A stretch of DNA of 34,631 nucleotides from Caulobacteraceae bacterium (lineage in GTDB: Bacteria; Pseudomonadota; Alphaproteobacteria; Caulobacterales; Caulobacteraceae). The notes below the pieces were generated by a model, which worked only from the letters and a program-made list of their open reading frames with translations, was not told the DNA's origin and searched no databases. Made by a program: the position numbers and the translations under genes. This document shows, in pieces, positions 1-8,384 of the stretch (position 1 is the stretch's first letter; the number at the start of each line of letters is the position of its first letter). The stretch is taken from assembly GCA_019746095.1 (NCBI GenBank), contig JAIESL010000045.1:1-34631 (forward strand). Direction: 5' to 3'.

Positions 1-61
1 TGTCAGCCTGTACCGCCTCGGCGTGCCCGTCGACCGGATCGCGAGACTCTATGACCGCTAG
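1..61 (+). CDS. 3' end of a probable TIGR04283-type glycosyltransferase (partial)
   Basis: The frame starting at base 2 is open from the left edge to a TAG at 59-61 and encodes the 19-residue tail VSLYRLGVPVDRIARLYDR. The LYRLGV(P)xxRxARLY pattern resembles the C-terminus of TIGR04283 family 2 glycosyltransferases, which commonly sit directly upstream of a TIGR04282/DUF2064 gene, as happens here. The stop overlaps the next gene's start at base 51 by 11 bases, so the two are probably translationally coupled. Too little sequence is present to prove the family; the assignment rests on the tail pattern and the neighbour. Confidence 0.5.
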   Translation, partial: VSLYRLGVPVDRIARLYDR

Positions 62-641
62 GGCGCGCCATCTGGTGATCTTCGCCCGCCGGCCGCAGCT
101 CGGGATCGGCAAGCGACGGCTGGCCGCCGATGTCGGTGACGTCGAGGCGCTGCGGTTCGCCCGCGGTGCCCTTGACCGGCTGGTGAGATCGCTCGGCCGT
201 GATCCTCGCTGGCGGTTGTGGCTGGCGGTGACCCCGGACCGCCCGCTTGACTGGGTTCCCGCCGGTACCGCCTTGCCGCAAGGGACGGGCGATCTCGGGC
301 AGCGGCTGACCCGGGTGATCAAGGCCCTGCCGCGGGGTCCTGTGGTGATATTGGGCAGCGACACCCCGACGGTGACCCGTGCCGACGTCGCCGCCGCCTT
401 CCGGGCGCTTGGCCCCGATCGCGCGGTGTTCGGTCCGGCACCCGACGGGGGCTACTGGCTGATCGGTCTGCGCCGGAGCCCGGGCGAGCGCCTGCCGTTC
501 GATGGCGTGCGGTGGTCGACGGCGAACGCCCTCGCCGACACCCTGGCCAATCTGGATGGCTGCCGGATCACCCTGCTGCGGGAACAGGAAGACGTCGATG
601 ACGGGCCGGCCCTGCGGCGCTGGCGCGCCCGCCAGACCTAG
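51..641 (+). CDS. TIGR04282/DUF2064 family glycosyltransferase-like protein (CofC-like nucleotidyltransferase fold)
   Basis: This 196-residue protein has the marks of the DUF2064/TIGR04282 family: an N-terminal LVIFARRPQLGIGKRRLA segment (family consensus xxFxRxPxxGxxKTRL), a central VVILGSDTPTVTRADV segment carrying the metal/nucleotide-binding Asp, and a later FGPAPDGGYWLIGL segment. The family has a GT-A-like nucleotidyltransferase fold and is associated with TIGR04283 glycosyltransferases in arsenosugar-type clusters; the true substrate is unknown. The length is normal for the family (about 190-220). The ATG at 51 lies inside the end of the preceding gene, suggesting coupling. The stop shares the palindrome CTAG with the stop of the convergent mtnP gene, so no room remains for a terminator between them. 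Confidence 0.85.
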   Translation: MTARARHLVIFARRPQLGIGKRRLAADVGDVEALRFARGALDRLVRSLGRDPRWRLWLAVTPDRPLDWVPAGTALPQGTGDLGQRLTRVIKALPRGPVVILGSDTPTVTRADVAAAFRALGPDRAVFGPAPDGGYWLIGLRRSPGERLPFDGVRWSTANALADTLANLDGCRITLLREQEDVDDGPALRRWRARQT

Positions 642-1504
642 GCGAATTTGCGCGGGCAGAGGGTCGCCAGTTTCGCCTTCAGCGTCGGTTCCCAAAGGTC
701 CGGCGCGGTGATCAGGGCCATGTCCAGGGTCGTGTCGATCGGAGAGGGCTCGCGCCGTTCCGGCAGGGATCGCACCAGCGTCCGGAGCAGGCTTCGCGCC
801 GTCGCGGCATTGCTCTTCAGGACGGCCAGCACGTCGGTCACCTGGACGTCAGCCGTATGCGGGCGCCAACAGTCGTAATCGGTGACCATGCCGACGCAAG
901 CGTAGGGCAGCTCTGCCTCGCGGGCGAGACGCGCCTCGGGCATGCCGGTCATGCCGATGACGTCGCAACCCCAGGATCGGAACATCCGGCTCTCGGCCCG
1001 GGTCGAGAACTGCGGCCCCTCCATTGCGACATAGGTTCCGCCCTGGACCATGGTCGCTCCGCTGGTCTGGCCCGCCCTGAAGGCGATGTCCGACAGGCGA
1101 GGGCAGACCGGGTCCGCCAGCGACACATGGGCGACGATGCCTGGCCCAAAGAAGGACGACGGGCGCGCGACGGTCCGGTCAATATACTGATCCACCACCA
1201 CAAATGTCCCCGGCGACAGGGCTTCCTGCAGCGAACCGACGGCGGAGATGGACAGCAGGTCGGTGCACCCCAGTTGTTTCAGGGCGGCGATATTGGCGCG
1301 GGCGTTCAGTTCGCCCGGGGGGATGGTGTGCCCCCGCCCGTGGCGCGGCAGAAAGGCCATCTCCACGCCCTCCAGCTCTCCGGTCAGTATGGCGTCGGAC
1401 GGCGCGCCCCAGGGCGTCTCGACCTCGTTCCAGCGCCGGTTCTCCAGTCCGTCTAGTTCATAGAGGCCGGACCCACCGATCACTCCCAGGCGCCAATGGG
1501 TCAT
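638..1504 (-). CDS. mtnP: S-methyl-5'-thioadenosine phosphorylase
   Basis: This cytosolic PNP-family enzyme cleaves 5'-methylthioadenosine with phosphate to adenine and 5-methylthioribose-1-phosphate, the entry step of methionine salvage and of clearing polyamine-synthesis by-product. Visible family motifs are the N-terminal IGGSGLY phosphate loop, LPRHGRGHTIPPGELNARANI, LLSISAVGSL, VAMEGPQFSTRAES (substrate Met/Glu region) and IGMTGMPEARLAREAELPYA. At 288 residues it is full length. I prefer the ATG at 1504, because GTGAGGAT just upstream gives a well-spaced Shine-Dalgarno; the GTG at 1516 would add only four residues. The gene is divergent from the oxidoreductase at 1694 and convergent with the transferase ending at 641. 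Its stop overlaps the other gene's stop. Confidence 0.93.
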   Translation of the reverse strand: MTHWRLGVIGGSGLYELDGLENRRWNEVETPWGAPSDAILTGELEGVEMAFLPRHGRGHTIPPGELNARANIAALKQLGCTDLLSISAVGSLQEALSPGTFVVVDQYIDRTVARPSSFFGPGIVAHVSLADPVCPRLSDIAFRAGQTSGATMVQGGTYVAMEGPQFSTRAESRMFRSWGCDVIGMTGMPEARLAREAELPYACVGMVTDYDCWRPHTADVQVTDVLAVLKSNAATARSLLRTLVRSLPERREPSPIDTTLDMALITAPDLWEPTLKAKLATLCPRKFA

Positions 1505-1546
1505 GGAAATCCTCACCTTCTCTCAGCCGTGCGATCGGGGAGTATC

Positions 1547-1575
1547 CGGCAAAGGCCCTGTCAGGCAAACGCCAA
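1547..1575 (+). repeat. Possible degraded copy of the ~103-bp intergenic repeat
   Basis: The divergent mtnP/oxidoreductase spacer contains CGGCAAAGGCC (1547-1557), identical to the repeat's core, immediately followed by CTGTCAGGCAAACGCCAA (1558-1575). The latter matches the sequence at the end of the 12,829-12,921 copy (CTGTCAGGCGAACGCCAA) with one difference. It would be a copy with its middle deleted. The match is short and could be coincidental. Confidence 0.3.
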
Positions 1576-1693
1576 TCGGACGACCCGTCGCGACGGAGCC
1601 AGGACGATGCGGAGGCTGGGACTTGCGCTTCCGGGCGGGCGGGGGCACCGGTAGAGTGAACTGGTCATGACAGCCGAAAAGGGATGCAAGCCT

Positions 1694-2818
1694 ATGTCGC
1701 ACACGGGACGTGAACTCCGGTCGATGGTTTCGGACGGTGCGCTCAGGCTGACACTCGAAGATGTCGTGATCGGAGACCTGGCACCGGACGAAATCGTCGT
1801 GCGGGTCGAGGCGGCGCCGATCAATCCGAGCGATCTCGGGCTGCTGCTTGGCCCGGCTGACGTTGCCTCGATGCGGTCTGAGGGTTCGCCGGGCCGCCCC
1901 CTCCTGGCTTTCGACATTCCCGAGGCCCGGCGCGCCAGTGTCGCTTCACGCAACGGTCAATCGCTGAGCGTGGGCAATGAGGGCGCCGGTACGGTCATCG
2001 CGGCCGGGGAGCAGGCCCGTGACTGGATGGGGCGTTGCGTCGGCATGGTCGGGGGCGGGATGTATGCGGACCTTCGCAAGATCCGGACGCGCGAAGCGCT
2101 CCCGCTTCCGGCAGGGGTGACCGCGGCCCAAGGGGCGGCACTGACGGTCAATCCGATGACGGCGCTTGGTTTTGTGGAAACCGCGCGCGCCGAAGGGCAC
2201 TCCGCGATCGTGCACACCGCGGCGGCGTCAAGCCTGGGTCAGATGCTGCAGAAGATCTGCGCCAGTGACGGCATTCCCCTCGTCAACATCGTTCGATCTG
2301 ATGAACAGGTCCAAATGCTGCGTGACATCGGCGCGAGCATTGTCCTGAACAGCCGGGACGCGGACTTCAGGGCGCAGCTGGTCGATGCGGTCAGTGCGAC
2401 CGGCGCGACCATCGCCTTTGACGCCATCGGCGGGGGCTCGCTGGGCAGCGACATCATGCGGGCCATGGAGCGGGGGGCTGTCAATCGCATGACCGAGTAC
2501 AGCCGGTACGGCTCGTCGAGCTTCAAGCAGCTGTACGTCTATGGTGCGCTGGATCTCTCACCGATGGTCCTGGATCGCCTGGCCTTCGGTTTCCAATGGA
2601 GTGTGTCGGGATGGCTGCTGACACCGTTTCTGCAGAAGGCCGGGACGGAGACGGTAATGCGCCTGCGCAAGCGCGTGTTTGACGAACTGACCACCACCTT
2701 CGCGACGCACTACACAAGGACGATCGGTCTCAGCGAAGCACTCCAGCCTGACCTGCTTCGTGCCTACGAACGCAAGGCGACGGGTGAGAAGTATCTGATC
2801 AATCCGAAGCTGAACTAG
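1694..2818 (+). CDS. Zinc-independent MDR (quinone oxidoreductase-like) dehydrogenase
   Basis: This is a medium-chain dehydrogenase/reductase of about 374 residues. The N-terminal catalytic GroES-like domain contains VVRVEAAPINPSDLG and LSVGNEGAGTVIAAG. The nucleotide domain begins around VNPMTALGFVETARAEGHSAIVHTAAASSLGQM and continues through FDAIGGGSLGSDIM. No cysteine/histidine set for a structural or catalytic zinc is visible, as in NADPH quinone oxidoreductases and enoyl reductases, so an NAD(P)H-dependent reductase of an unsaturated carbonyl is likely; the substrate cannot be read. I prefer the ATG at 1694 over 1667 because AAAAGGGA sits about nine bases upstream. The gene stands alone: divergent from mtnP and convergent with the PH-domain pair. 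Confidence 0.8.
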   Translation: MSHTGRELRSMVSDGALRLTLEDVVIGDLAPDEIVVRVEAAPINPSDLGLLLGPADVASMRSEGSPGRPLLAFDIPEARRASVASRNGQSLSVGNEGAGTVIAAGEQARDWMGRCVGMVGGGMYADLRKIRTREALPLPAGVTAAQGAALTVNPMTALGFVETARAEGHSAIVHTAAASSLGQMLQKICASDGIPLVNIVRSDEQVQMLRDIGASIVLNSRDADFRAQLVDAVSATGATIAFDAIGGGSLGSDIMRAMERGAVNRMTEYSRYGSSSFKQLYVYGALDLSPMVLDRLAFGFQWSVSGWLLTPFLQKAGTETVMRLRKRVFDELTTTFATHYTRTIGLSEALQPDLLRAYERKATGEKYLINPKLN

Positions 2819-2915
2819 GCGATCGCAAGGCGACGGTTGCGCGGTTTCAGCCGACCGGCGCGCCAAGGGGCCTGCGGGCGACAGGTTCCGCGCCGGGCAG
2901 ATTGAGATTGGAGGC

Positions 2916-3026
2916 CGTGGCGGTGCTGTCAGTCCAGCGACAGATCGTCTCCGTCAGGCGCGGCAAAGGCCGGGGCAATTCCCTGGATGAAAAGGACCCG
3001 GCGGTTATCGAGGAAGCGCGTGGCGG
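2916..3026 (+). repeat. ~103-bp intergenic repeat, copy A
   Basis: One full unit plus the first eight bases of a second: CGTGGCGG occurs at 2916-2923 and again at 3019-3026, 103 bases apart. Landmarks in order are GGTGCTGTCAGTCCAGCGAC, AGATCGTCTCC, GGCGCGGCAAAGGCCGGGGC, GAAAAGGACCCGGCGGTTAT and GAGGAAG. The CTGTC/GACAG pair around AGTCCAGC is a five-base inverted repeat. The copy lies in the convergent spacer between the oxidoreductase and the PH-domain pair. No gene is credible in the remainder of 2819-3106. Confidence 0.85.
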
Positions 3027-3106
3027 GGAGCAGATCAAGTGCCCATTGAGACAAATGAACTGAGCGGCACGCGCTACAATCGATGCTCGGCCGGGCTCAC
3101 AGGCCT

Positions 3107-4606
3107 TTAGCTCGCGGATGCTCGAGCCGCTTCCACGCGTTCAATCAGCTGGCGCACCAGCTCCGTCGCATCCCTGTGCATCAGGTCATGGATGTGGGGG
3201 CCGTTGAGGCCGCTTCCACCCGCAGTGTCGATCCTTACAGACGTGACCCCCATCCGTCGTTGCAGAGGGCCACGCCGGAGGGTGACAGATTGGATGTTAC
3301 CATAGGGAACCGTCCACTCGCGTCGCTTCAGCACACCTCGACTGACCAGCAAGCTGGTTTCGGCCAGCGCGTAGCGATGGTGACGCCGCCGCAAGAGCGT
3401 CACGGCCAGTGGAAGGGGCAGGGTGAGCAAGAGAAGCCCGGCGAGTGGAAACCAGATGGCCGCTACGGCCAAGACGGACGCTGGGATTGCCACAAAGCCA
3501 ATGAAAGCGCTCCGGGTATGCCAGGACGAAACAGGTCTGAGTCCAGACCGTTCGAAGCGGGGTAGCCCAGCCAGCGTGATGAGGGGTTGGATCTCGGAGG
3601 CCCTCGCGAATGGCGCAAGCTCCTGGCGTCCAGAGGCATGGTCGCTGCCTCCGAGGGTCTGGACCTTGAACGCGCACCAGCCGAGCGCACCGCTCAGCAT
3701 CCCCCATTCGACAAGGCCAAGCTGGATCTGCCGCTGTGCGACCACCACCTCGCTCTTGGTGAGAAGCCCGCGACTGTATCGGAACCGGCCGTCGGCAAGG
3801 GAGAGCTTGAAGCCATAGAATTGCAGGATCGTCCGGATAACCCCGGCCATCAGTCCAAGCCCAAAGGCCACCGCCGTCGCGCCAAGGGCTAACACCAAAC
3901 TGAGCCGCGACAGCAGTTCCTGCCTGGCCACATCCCAAACCTGCACCAACCGATCCCCGTCCAGGTCCAGCGCCTGCCCGAGGTATTGGCCAGCACCAAG
4001 AATGGCGGCGATCCAAAGCAGCGAGAACTTGAACAACCCGAAATACAGCAAACGTCCGAACGTCAGCCGAAACAGGATGGGTTCGGTCGCGTCGGCGCCC
4101 AGCGTGGTGAATGCAGCGGGGGCGGCGGCGGATCGGCTCATACCTCGAAGAAGCTCGCGAAGCCGATGGGCTTCAGCAAGGCTGACGCTATCGAGCTGAC
4201 CCTCGTCGCTCTCGCCGCCGCCGGTCTCGATGCGGACCTCAGCCAACCCGATCAAGCGCGCCAGCACGCCCTGCTTGATCGAGACATCCTGGATGCGTTG
4301 GGCGGGGATTGACCGGCGCGTTCGGTTGATGATCCCTCGCGAGATCACCAGCTGATCAGACAGCACCTGATAGGTGAAAATGCGCCAGCTCAGCCAGCCG
4401 GCGATGAGCGCGACTCCCATCAGAAGCGCCGCAACCGCGAGAGCGATGGCGAGCGTCAGTCCTCCCCCCTGTAATGCGGCCAATACAATCGGCACGGCGA
4501 AAATGGCGGAGGGTAGACCCGGAAGAGCTCTTACCAGGATGGTCCGGGGGTCGAGGCGGCGCGGCGGCAGAACCTCTTCAAGGGGTTGCGCGTGCGTTTC
4601 GCTCAC
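3107..4606 (-). CDS. Triple PH-domain (bPH2/DUF304) membrane protein, YdbT-like
   Basis: A 499-residue membrane protein with three bacterial PH (DUF304) repeats, each preceded by paired hydrophobic segments. The repeats read FTYQVLSDQLVISRGIINRT...VSIKQGVLARLIGL, KLSLADGRFRYSRGLLTKSE...LVEWGMLSGALG and YALAETSLLVSRGVLKRREW...RGPLQRRMGV. This is the YdbT architecture; YdbS/YdbT-type pairs are membrane proteins whose function is poorly defined. The frame is open far upstream, but that extension is antisense-style shadow of the preceding gene. The GTG at 4606 overlaps the upstream TGA as GTGA, which is the natural coupled start. It is the second gene of a two-gene operon. Confidence 0.85.
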   Translation of the reverse strand: MSETHAQPLEEVLPPRRLDPRTILVRALPGLPSAIFAVPIVLAALQGGGLTLAIALAVAALLMGVALIAGWLSWRIFTYQVLSDQLVISRGIINRTRRSIPAQRIQDVSIKQGVLARLIGLAEVRIETGGGESDEGQLDSVSLAEAHRLRELLRGMSRSAAAPAAFTTLGADATEPILFRLTFGRLLYFGLFKFSLLWIAAILGAGQYLGQALDLDGDRLVQVWDVARQELLSRLSLVLALGATAVAFGLGLMAGVIRTILQFYGFKLSLADGRFRYSRGLLTKSEVVVAQRQIQLGLVEWGMLSGALGWCAFKVQTLGGSDHASGRQELAPFARASEIQPLITLAGLPRFERSGLRPVSSWHTRSAFIGFVAIPASVLAVAAIWFPLAGLLLLTLPLPLAVTLLRRRHHRYALAETSLLVSRGVLKRREWTVPYGNIQSVTLRRGPLQRRMGVTSVRIDTAGGSGLNGPHIHDLMHRDATELVRQLIERVEAARASAS

Positions 4607-5085
4607 CAGGGGGCGTCGCTGATACGGCTGCGGATCACATCTCGGATTTCCTCGGCCCGCTCGCGGCTTATGCCCGGGAGGATAACCAGGTTCTGTTCGG
4701 TCCCGGCCGTATGGAGGCTGAGCGTCGCGACCCCAGCGCTGCGTTCGAGGGGACCTTGGCTGACATCGATGTGCTGCACGCGCGAGACCGGTACGACGGT
4801 GTGTCGCCGCGTGAACCACCCGTAAGCGACGTGCAGTTCTCTGTCGGTAAAAGCATAGCCCCAGCGACGCCAGCGACCTGGGACGAGCAAGACAACTGAG
4901 ATAACGCCCAATCCGAAGGTGAGGCTGGCGAGAAACCCGAAGGGGGTGCCGAAACGCCAATTCAGGAGGGCGTCAGCTGCTGCGACTATTGCCGACAGTG
5001 TCAGCCAGCCGATCGACGAACGAATACGCAGAACTCGCAGGTAGCCGCGCTCAAGCGGGTGCAGCGGTATGAGTTCGATGGTCAT
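4603..5085 (-). CDS. Single PH-domain (bPH2/DUF304) membrane protein, YdbS-like
   Basis: This 160-residue protein has two hydrophobic helices (about residues 25-65) followed by one DUF304/bPH2 domain. The domain shows the family sequence YAFTDRELHVAYGWFTRRHTVVPVSRVQHIDVSQGPLERSAGVATLSLHTAG, in which the 'V.Q.ID..QGPL.R..G...L...TAG' pattern is diagnostic. It matches the small partner (YdbS type) of the triple-PH protein encoded immediately downstream, whose start overlaps this stop. The gene is divergent from the Hsp70-like gene at 5424 across a 338-base spacer. Confidence 0.88.
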   Translation of the reverse strand: MTIELIPLHPLERGYLRVLRIRSSIGWLTLSAIVAAADALLNWRFGTPFGFLASLTFGLGVISVVLLVPGRWRRWGYAFTDRELHVAYGWFTRRHTVVPVSRVQHIDVSQGPLERSAGVATLSLHTAGTEQNLVILPGISRERAEEIRDVIRSRISDAPW

Positions 5086-5423
5086 CCCGGCTCTTGTAGG
5101 CTGGGCGCAGGCCCGGGCTCAAGGACTGACCCATGAACCGGCAATTCGTGGGGTGGTTGAGGGGAAGAAGCACAAACGCACCGATAGCGGTCGTCGCGAC
5201 CCCGTGTTTCCGTGAAGGCCGCCATAGAGTGCAGAGTGCGAAAAGTGCACTAAAGCGGGGAAGGGGAAGTCTGTTCTGCCGCGTAGCGGCCGGTGACAGC
5301 TGAGCTTTGCATCATGGCGGCACAGGCGAATCTCTCGTCCGACCAGCCTGTTTGTCAGATGAGTGGGAAGCATCTCTTGGGGTCTTGGGTTAGGAACGCC
5401 GCCCACCGTTCGGAGCCTCGTTC
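5086..5423. other. Divergent intergenic region between the PH-domain operon and the Hsp70-like gene
   Basis: This 338-base spacer must hold the promoters of both flanking transcription units. A short inverted repeat AGTGCA/TGCACT (5228-5233 and 5246-5251) is visible in the middle. A minus-strand frame (5119-5406) is open here, but it lacks recognisable protein features. No copy of the 103-bp repeat is present, unlike the other long spacers in this half of the window. Confidence 0.5.
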
Positions 5424-6752
5424 ATGATCATCCCAACCGCGCCGACGGTCGGCATCGATTTCGGCACGACAAATACCGTCGTCGCCATCACCGGTGCTGA
5501 CGGTGAAGCGGTCGTGCTGCGCTTCGAGGCACCCACGGGCATGGTAACCGCTTTCCGCTCGACTCTGAGCTTCCAAACCCGGGTGGCCGTCGGCAGCGAG
5601 CCGCCCGAACGGATCGTGGAAGCCGGGCCCTGGGCTATCGACGCCTACGTTGAGGACGCCCTGGAGACCCGCTTCATCCAGTCGTTCAAAACCTTCGCCG
5701 CCAGCGCAGCCTTCACCGACACGGTCATCGACAATCGGCGCTACCGGTTCGAAGACCTGCTCGGTGCCTTTCTGCTGCGGCTTCGGGCTCATGGCGGTGA
5801 ACGGATGGCGGTCTTGCCCGCCAGCGTCATCGTCGGCAGGCCGGTCACGTTCGCCGGCGGCGCGCCTGACGAACAGCTGGCCCTCGGGCGGTATGAGGCG
5901 GCCTTCGCCCGCCTGGGGTTCGCCGACATTCGCTACGCCTATGAGCCGATCGGCGCGGCCTTCTTCTTTGCGCGAACCCTCAGTGTGGACGCCAACGTCC
6001 TGGTCGCCGACTTCGGCGGCGGAACCAGCGACTTCTCGATCGTGCGCTTTGAACAGTCCCCTGAAGGCCTTCGCTCGACCCCTTTGGCACGCTCGGGCGT
6101 CGGAGTGGCGGGGGACGCATTCGACTACCGGATTATCGACCACCTGGTGTCGCCTGAGCTGGGGAAAGGTGGGGCGTACCGGTCGTTCGGCAAAACACTG
6201 CCAATCCCGCAGCGTTATTACGCGGCGTTCGCGCGCTGGGATCAGCTGGCGCTGCTGAGGGCGTCCAAGGATATGCGCGATATCCGCGCGCTGGCCCGCA
6301 CTGCCCTGGAACCCGAAAAGCTGGAGCGGATGATCGAGATCCTCGACGACAATCACGGCTATGCGCTCTACCGCGCAGTATCTGCGCTGAAGATGGACCT
6401 TTCGAGCCGCGACGAGGCCACCTTCTCCTTCGTCGCCGGGTCCATCTGCATCGAGAAACCTGTCAGTCGCTCACAGTTCGAAACCTGGATCGCGCCGGAC
6501 CTCGCGGCTATCGAGAAGGCTGTCGATGAAGCGATGGAGCGTTCGGGGTTGGCGATCGACCAGATCGATCGGATTTTCCTGACCGGCGGCACTTCGTTTG
6601 TCCCCGCCGTGAGGGACGTCTTCCATCGACGATTTGGCAGCGAACGGATCGAAACGGGTGGCGAGTTTGAGTCGATCGCTTCGGGTTTGGCCTTGATCGG
6701 GCGAGAGCCGGATTTGGATGTCTGGAGTGAGCGTCTATCGCCTTTGGGCTGA
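5424..6752 (+). CDS. Hsp70-family ATPase, YegD-like
   Basis: A 442-residue actin/Hsp70-fold ATPase. The phosphate-1 loop is GIDFGTTNTVVA at about residues 10-21, the phosphate-2 motif is DFGGGTSDF at 196-204, and the adenosine motif is LTGGTSFVPAV starting near 386. It ends soon after the nucleotide-binding domain, so it lacks the classical substrate-binding domain and lid of DnaK. That architecture is typical of YegD-type proteins, for which a chaperone role is assumed but not firmly known. The start is supported by GGAG at 5412-5415, eight bases before the ATG. The gene is monocistronic in this window and convergent with the ABC permease gene ending at 7125. Confidence 0.88.
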   Translation: MIIPTAPTVGIDFGTTNTVVAITGADGEAVVLRFEAPTGMVTAFRSTLSFQTRVAVGSEPPERIVEAGPWAIDAYVEDALETRFIQSFKTFAASAAFTDTVIDNRRYRFEDLLGAFLLRLRAHGGERMAVLPASVIVGRPVTFAGGAPDEQLALGRYEAAFARLGFADIRYAYEPIGAAFFFARTLSVDANVLVADFGGGTSDFSIVRFEQSPEGLRSTPLARSGVGVAGDAFDYRIIDHLVSPELGKGGAYRSFGKTLPIPQRYYAAFARWDQLALLRASKDMRDIRALARTALEPEKLERMIEILDDNHGYALYRAVSALKMDLSSRDEATFSFVAGSICIEKPVSRSQFETWIAPDLAAIEKAVDEAMERSGLAIDQIDRIFLTGGTSFVPAVRDVFHRRFGSERIETGGEFESIASGLALIGREPDLDVWSERLSPLG

Positions 6753-6894
6753 GGCAGGTCTTTGGGTGGAAGCACGCGTCTGCCGCTGGCGCATAGCGGT
6801 CGATCGCAAGCCCTCGGTGTAGATCGAGAAAAGCACCCGGCGCGGTCTGCATCGCGAACGAGGCCGATGCCATCGGCTGGTGAGCGCAGTCCGA

Positions 6895-7031
6895 CGACAG
6901 ATCGTCCCCAGTCGTCGCGGCAAAGGCCGGGGCTGTTCCCCGGGCTAAAAGGACCCGGCGGTTATCGAGGAAGTGCGTGGCGGTGCTGTCAGTCCAGCGA
7001 CAGATCGTCTCCGGTCGGCGCGGCAAAGGCC
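6895..7031 (+). repeat. ~103-bp intergenic repeat, copy B (about 1.3 tandem units)
   Basis: CGACAG occurs at 6895-6900 and again at 6998-7003, giving an exact 103-base period. The first unit is complete and the second stops after GCGCGGCAAAGGCC. The unit contains a perfect hairpin CCGGGG-CTGTT-CCCCGG, and an alternative one, CCGGG/CCCGG, around CTAAAAGGA. In copy A the corresponding first stem keeps pairing through a G-U wobble. This copy shows that the element can exist as a tandem array, and so defines its unit length. It fills part of the 372-base convergent spacer 6753-7124; I see no gene in the remainder. Confidence 0.85.
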
Positions 7032-7124
7032 ATGGCTATGTCCGATGGAAAAACGTCTCCGGGGCGGGGCACGGGGTCGATCTTCGGGTTGAGGTCGAGG
7101 TCCCGGACCGGCTGTCAGGCGACC

Positions 7125-8384
7125 TCAGGGCCGGTCAGGGCCATCGGCATAGCCGGGCACGCTGTCATAGTCTGAGTGCCCGAACGGTCGCCCGTCGAAG
7201 AGATAGGGATAGTGAAAGCGCCGCAGACGTTCATGGAAGGCCCGGATGCGATCTTGGTAGGCCAGTTGTGCGGAAACATCCGAATTTGCGAGACGGTGCA
7301 GACCGCGCTGGATGGCGATCGGGGGCAGGAACCAGCTGACCAGGCCGGCGCGATTCTCCCTCTCCGCCACGCCGGCGCGATAGTCTCGCGACATCGCCGC
7401 AACCTGCTCGTCACCGAGTTGCTGGAAGGCATAGTACCACTTCCAGTCGAAGGCGATGCCCACCGGCGTGGAGTCCGCCCATTCGGGATGGGTCCGGTAG
7501 AAGCGTGCCATGGTCGCATTGCGATCCGTATCCCAGGCATCATGAACGGTTTCGCGGTTCTCACGCACCAGCGCCGCGCCTTGCGGGATCGGTGTCGCCG
7601 CATTGATGGCGAGGTTGGCGCCGGACGGGGCGATGAGCGTGACCACAAACCACAATGCCGCGAGGGTGGCCGCATTGGCCGCCGAGCGACTGCCCCGGGC
7701 AGCCACGATCAGGGCCACGGCGGTCCAGAAGACCACCAGGGCCAGGATGAGGCCGCTGAACTGGGCCATGTCCTGCCAGCTCACCCCTCTCAGGACCGCG
7801 CCGGACAGGAATGGAAGGAGCAGGGCCAGGGCGACGAGCGCGCTGCGCACCAGGGCGCGCGCGCGCCATACACGCCAGGCTGCGCCCGGCATGGCCTGAA
7901 GGCTGGCGAGCCGACCCGCCTCGCGTTCTGAGGACCACAGATCATGCAGCAGGGCGATGAGAACGAGTGGCGCGAGATAGATCAGCACAAAGGCGAAGTC
8001 GAAACGCCCCGGCAGCGCCAGCTCGGGATTGCCGGCCTCACTCTCATAGATCTGTCCCTCAAGGGCGAGCGCCCTCACGCGCAGCATGACGGGCGAGACA
8101 TCCCGCTGTCTGAGGGCCGCAAAGGCAAGTGGAACCGGGGCGTCCCAGGTCGCATGAAAGCGATAGTAGGCGGCCGATCCGGCATCCTCGCCGGCATGCT
8201 GCCTCACGGCCCGGGAATCTTCGGCCTGAAGCGCAATCATGCGCTCGATGGCCGCCTCCTGGCCGGCCACCTCGCGCAGGCCGATGGCCACGCTGACGCT
8301 GGCCAGCAGGGTGAGCAACAGGAAGGCAGCCAGCGCGGTCCTGGATCGAAGGAGCAGGGCGGCTTCTCGGACGAGGGCGTTCAT
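7125..8384 (-). CDS. DUF3526-type ABC-2 permease (second permease of the operon)
   Basis: A 419-residue inner-membrane permease. The first transmembrane helix (about residues 14-36) is followed by a roughly 90-residue extracytoplasmic loop. Then come helices at FAFVLIYLAPLVLIALLHDL (about 130-149), ALVRSALVALALLLPFLSGAV, MAQFSGLILALVVFWTAVALIVAA and ANAATLAALWFVVTLIAPSGA, and a long soluble segment. The helix-loop-helices plan and DLWSSEREAGRL correspond to the DUF3526 group of ABC-2 exporters, related in plan to NosY. It overlaps the upstream permease by ATGA, which implies coupled translation and a heteromeric permease. The substrate is unknown. It is the last gene of the operon and stops at 7125. 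Confidence 0.8.
   Translation of the reverse strand: MNALVREAALLLRSRTALAAFLLLTLLASVSVAIGLREVAGQEAAIERMIALQAEDSRAVRQHAGEDAGSAAYYRFHATWDAPVPLAFAALRQRDVSPVMLRVRALALEGQIYESEAGNPELALPGRFDFAFVLIYLAPLVLIALLHDLWSSEREAGRLASLQAMPGAAWRVWRARALVRSALVALALLLPFLSGAVLRGVSWQDMAQFSGLILALVVFWTAVALIVAARGSRSAANAATLAALWFVVTLIAPSGANLAINAATPIPQGAALVRENRETVHDAWDTDRNATMARFYRTHPEWADSTPVGIAFDWKWYYAFQQLGDEQVAAMSRDYRAGVAERENRAGLVSWFLPPIAIQRGLHRLANSDVSAQLAYQDRIRAFHERLRRFHYPYLFDGRPFGHSDYDSVPGYADGPDRP

Noticed and set aside
4607..4960. 118-residue N-terminal extension of the triple PH-domain protein
   Set aside because: It lies wholly inside the preceding PH-domain gene in another frame and is Arg-rich; the GTG at 4606 overlapping the upstream stop is the natural start.
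5119..5406. 95-residue minus-strand open frame in the divergent spacer
   Set aside because: No domain or clear ribosome-binding site; the region is needed for two promoters.
5355..6356. 333-residue minus-strand frame opposite the Hsp70-like gene
   Set aside because: Shadow of a gene with all three Hsp70 phosphate/adenosine motifs.
5130..6830. Possible shared repeat between GATAGCGGTCGTCGCGACC near 5173 and CATAGCGGTCGATCGC near 6791
   Set aside because: Similarity is limited to about a dozen bases with GC-rich composition; it does not extend and may be chance.
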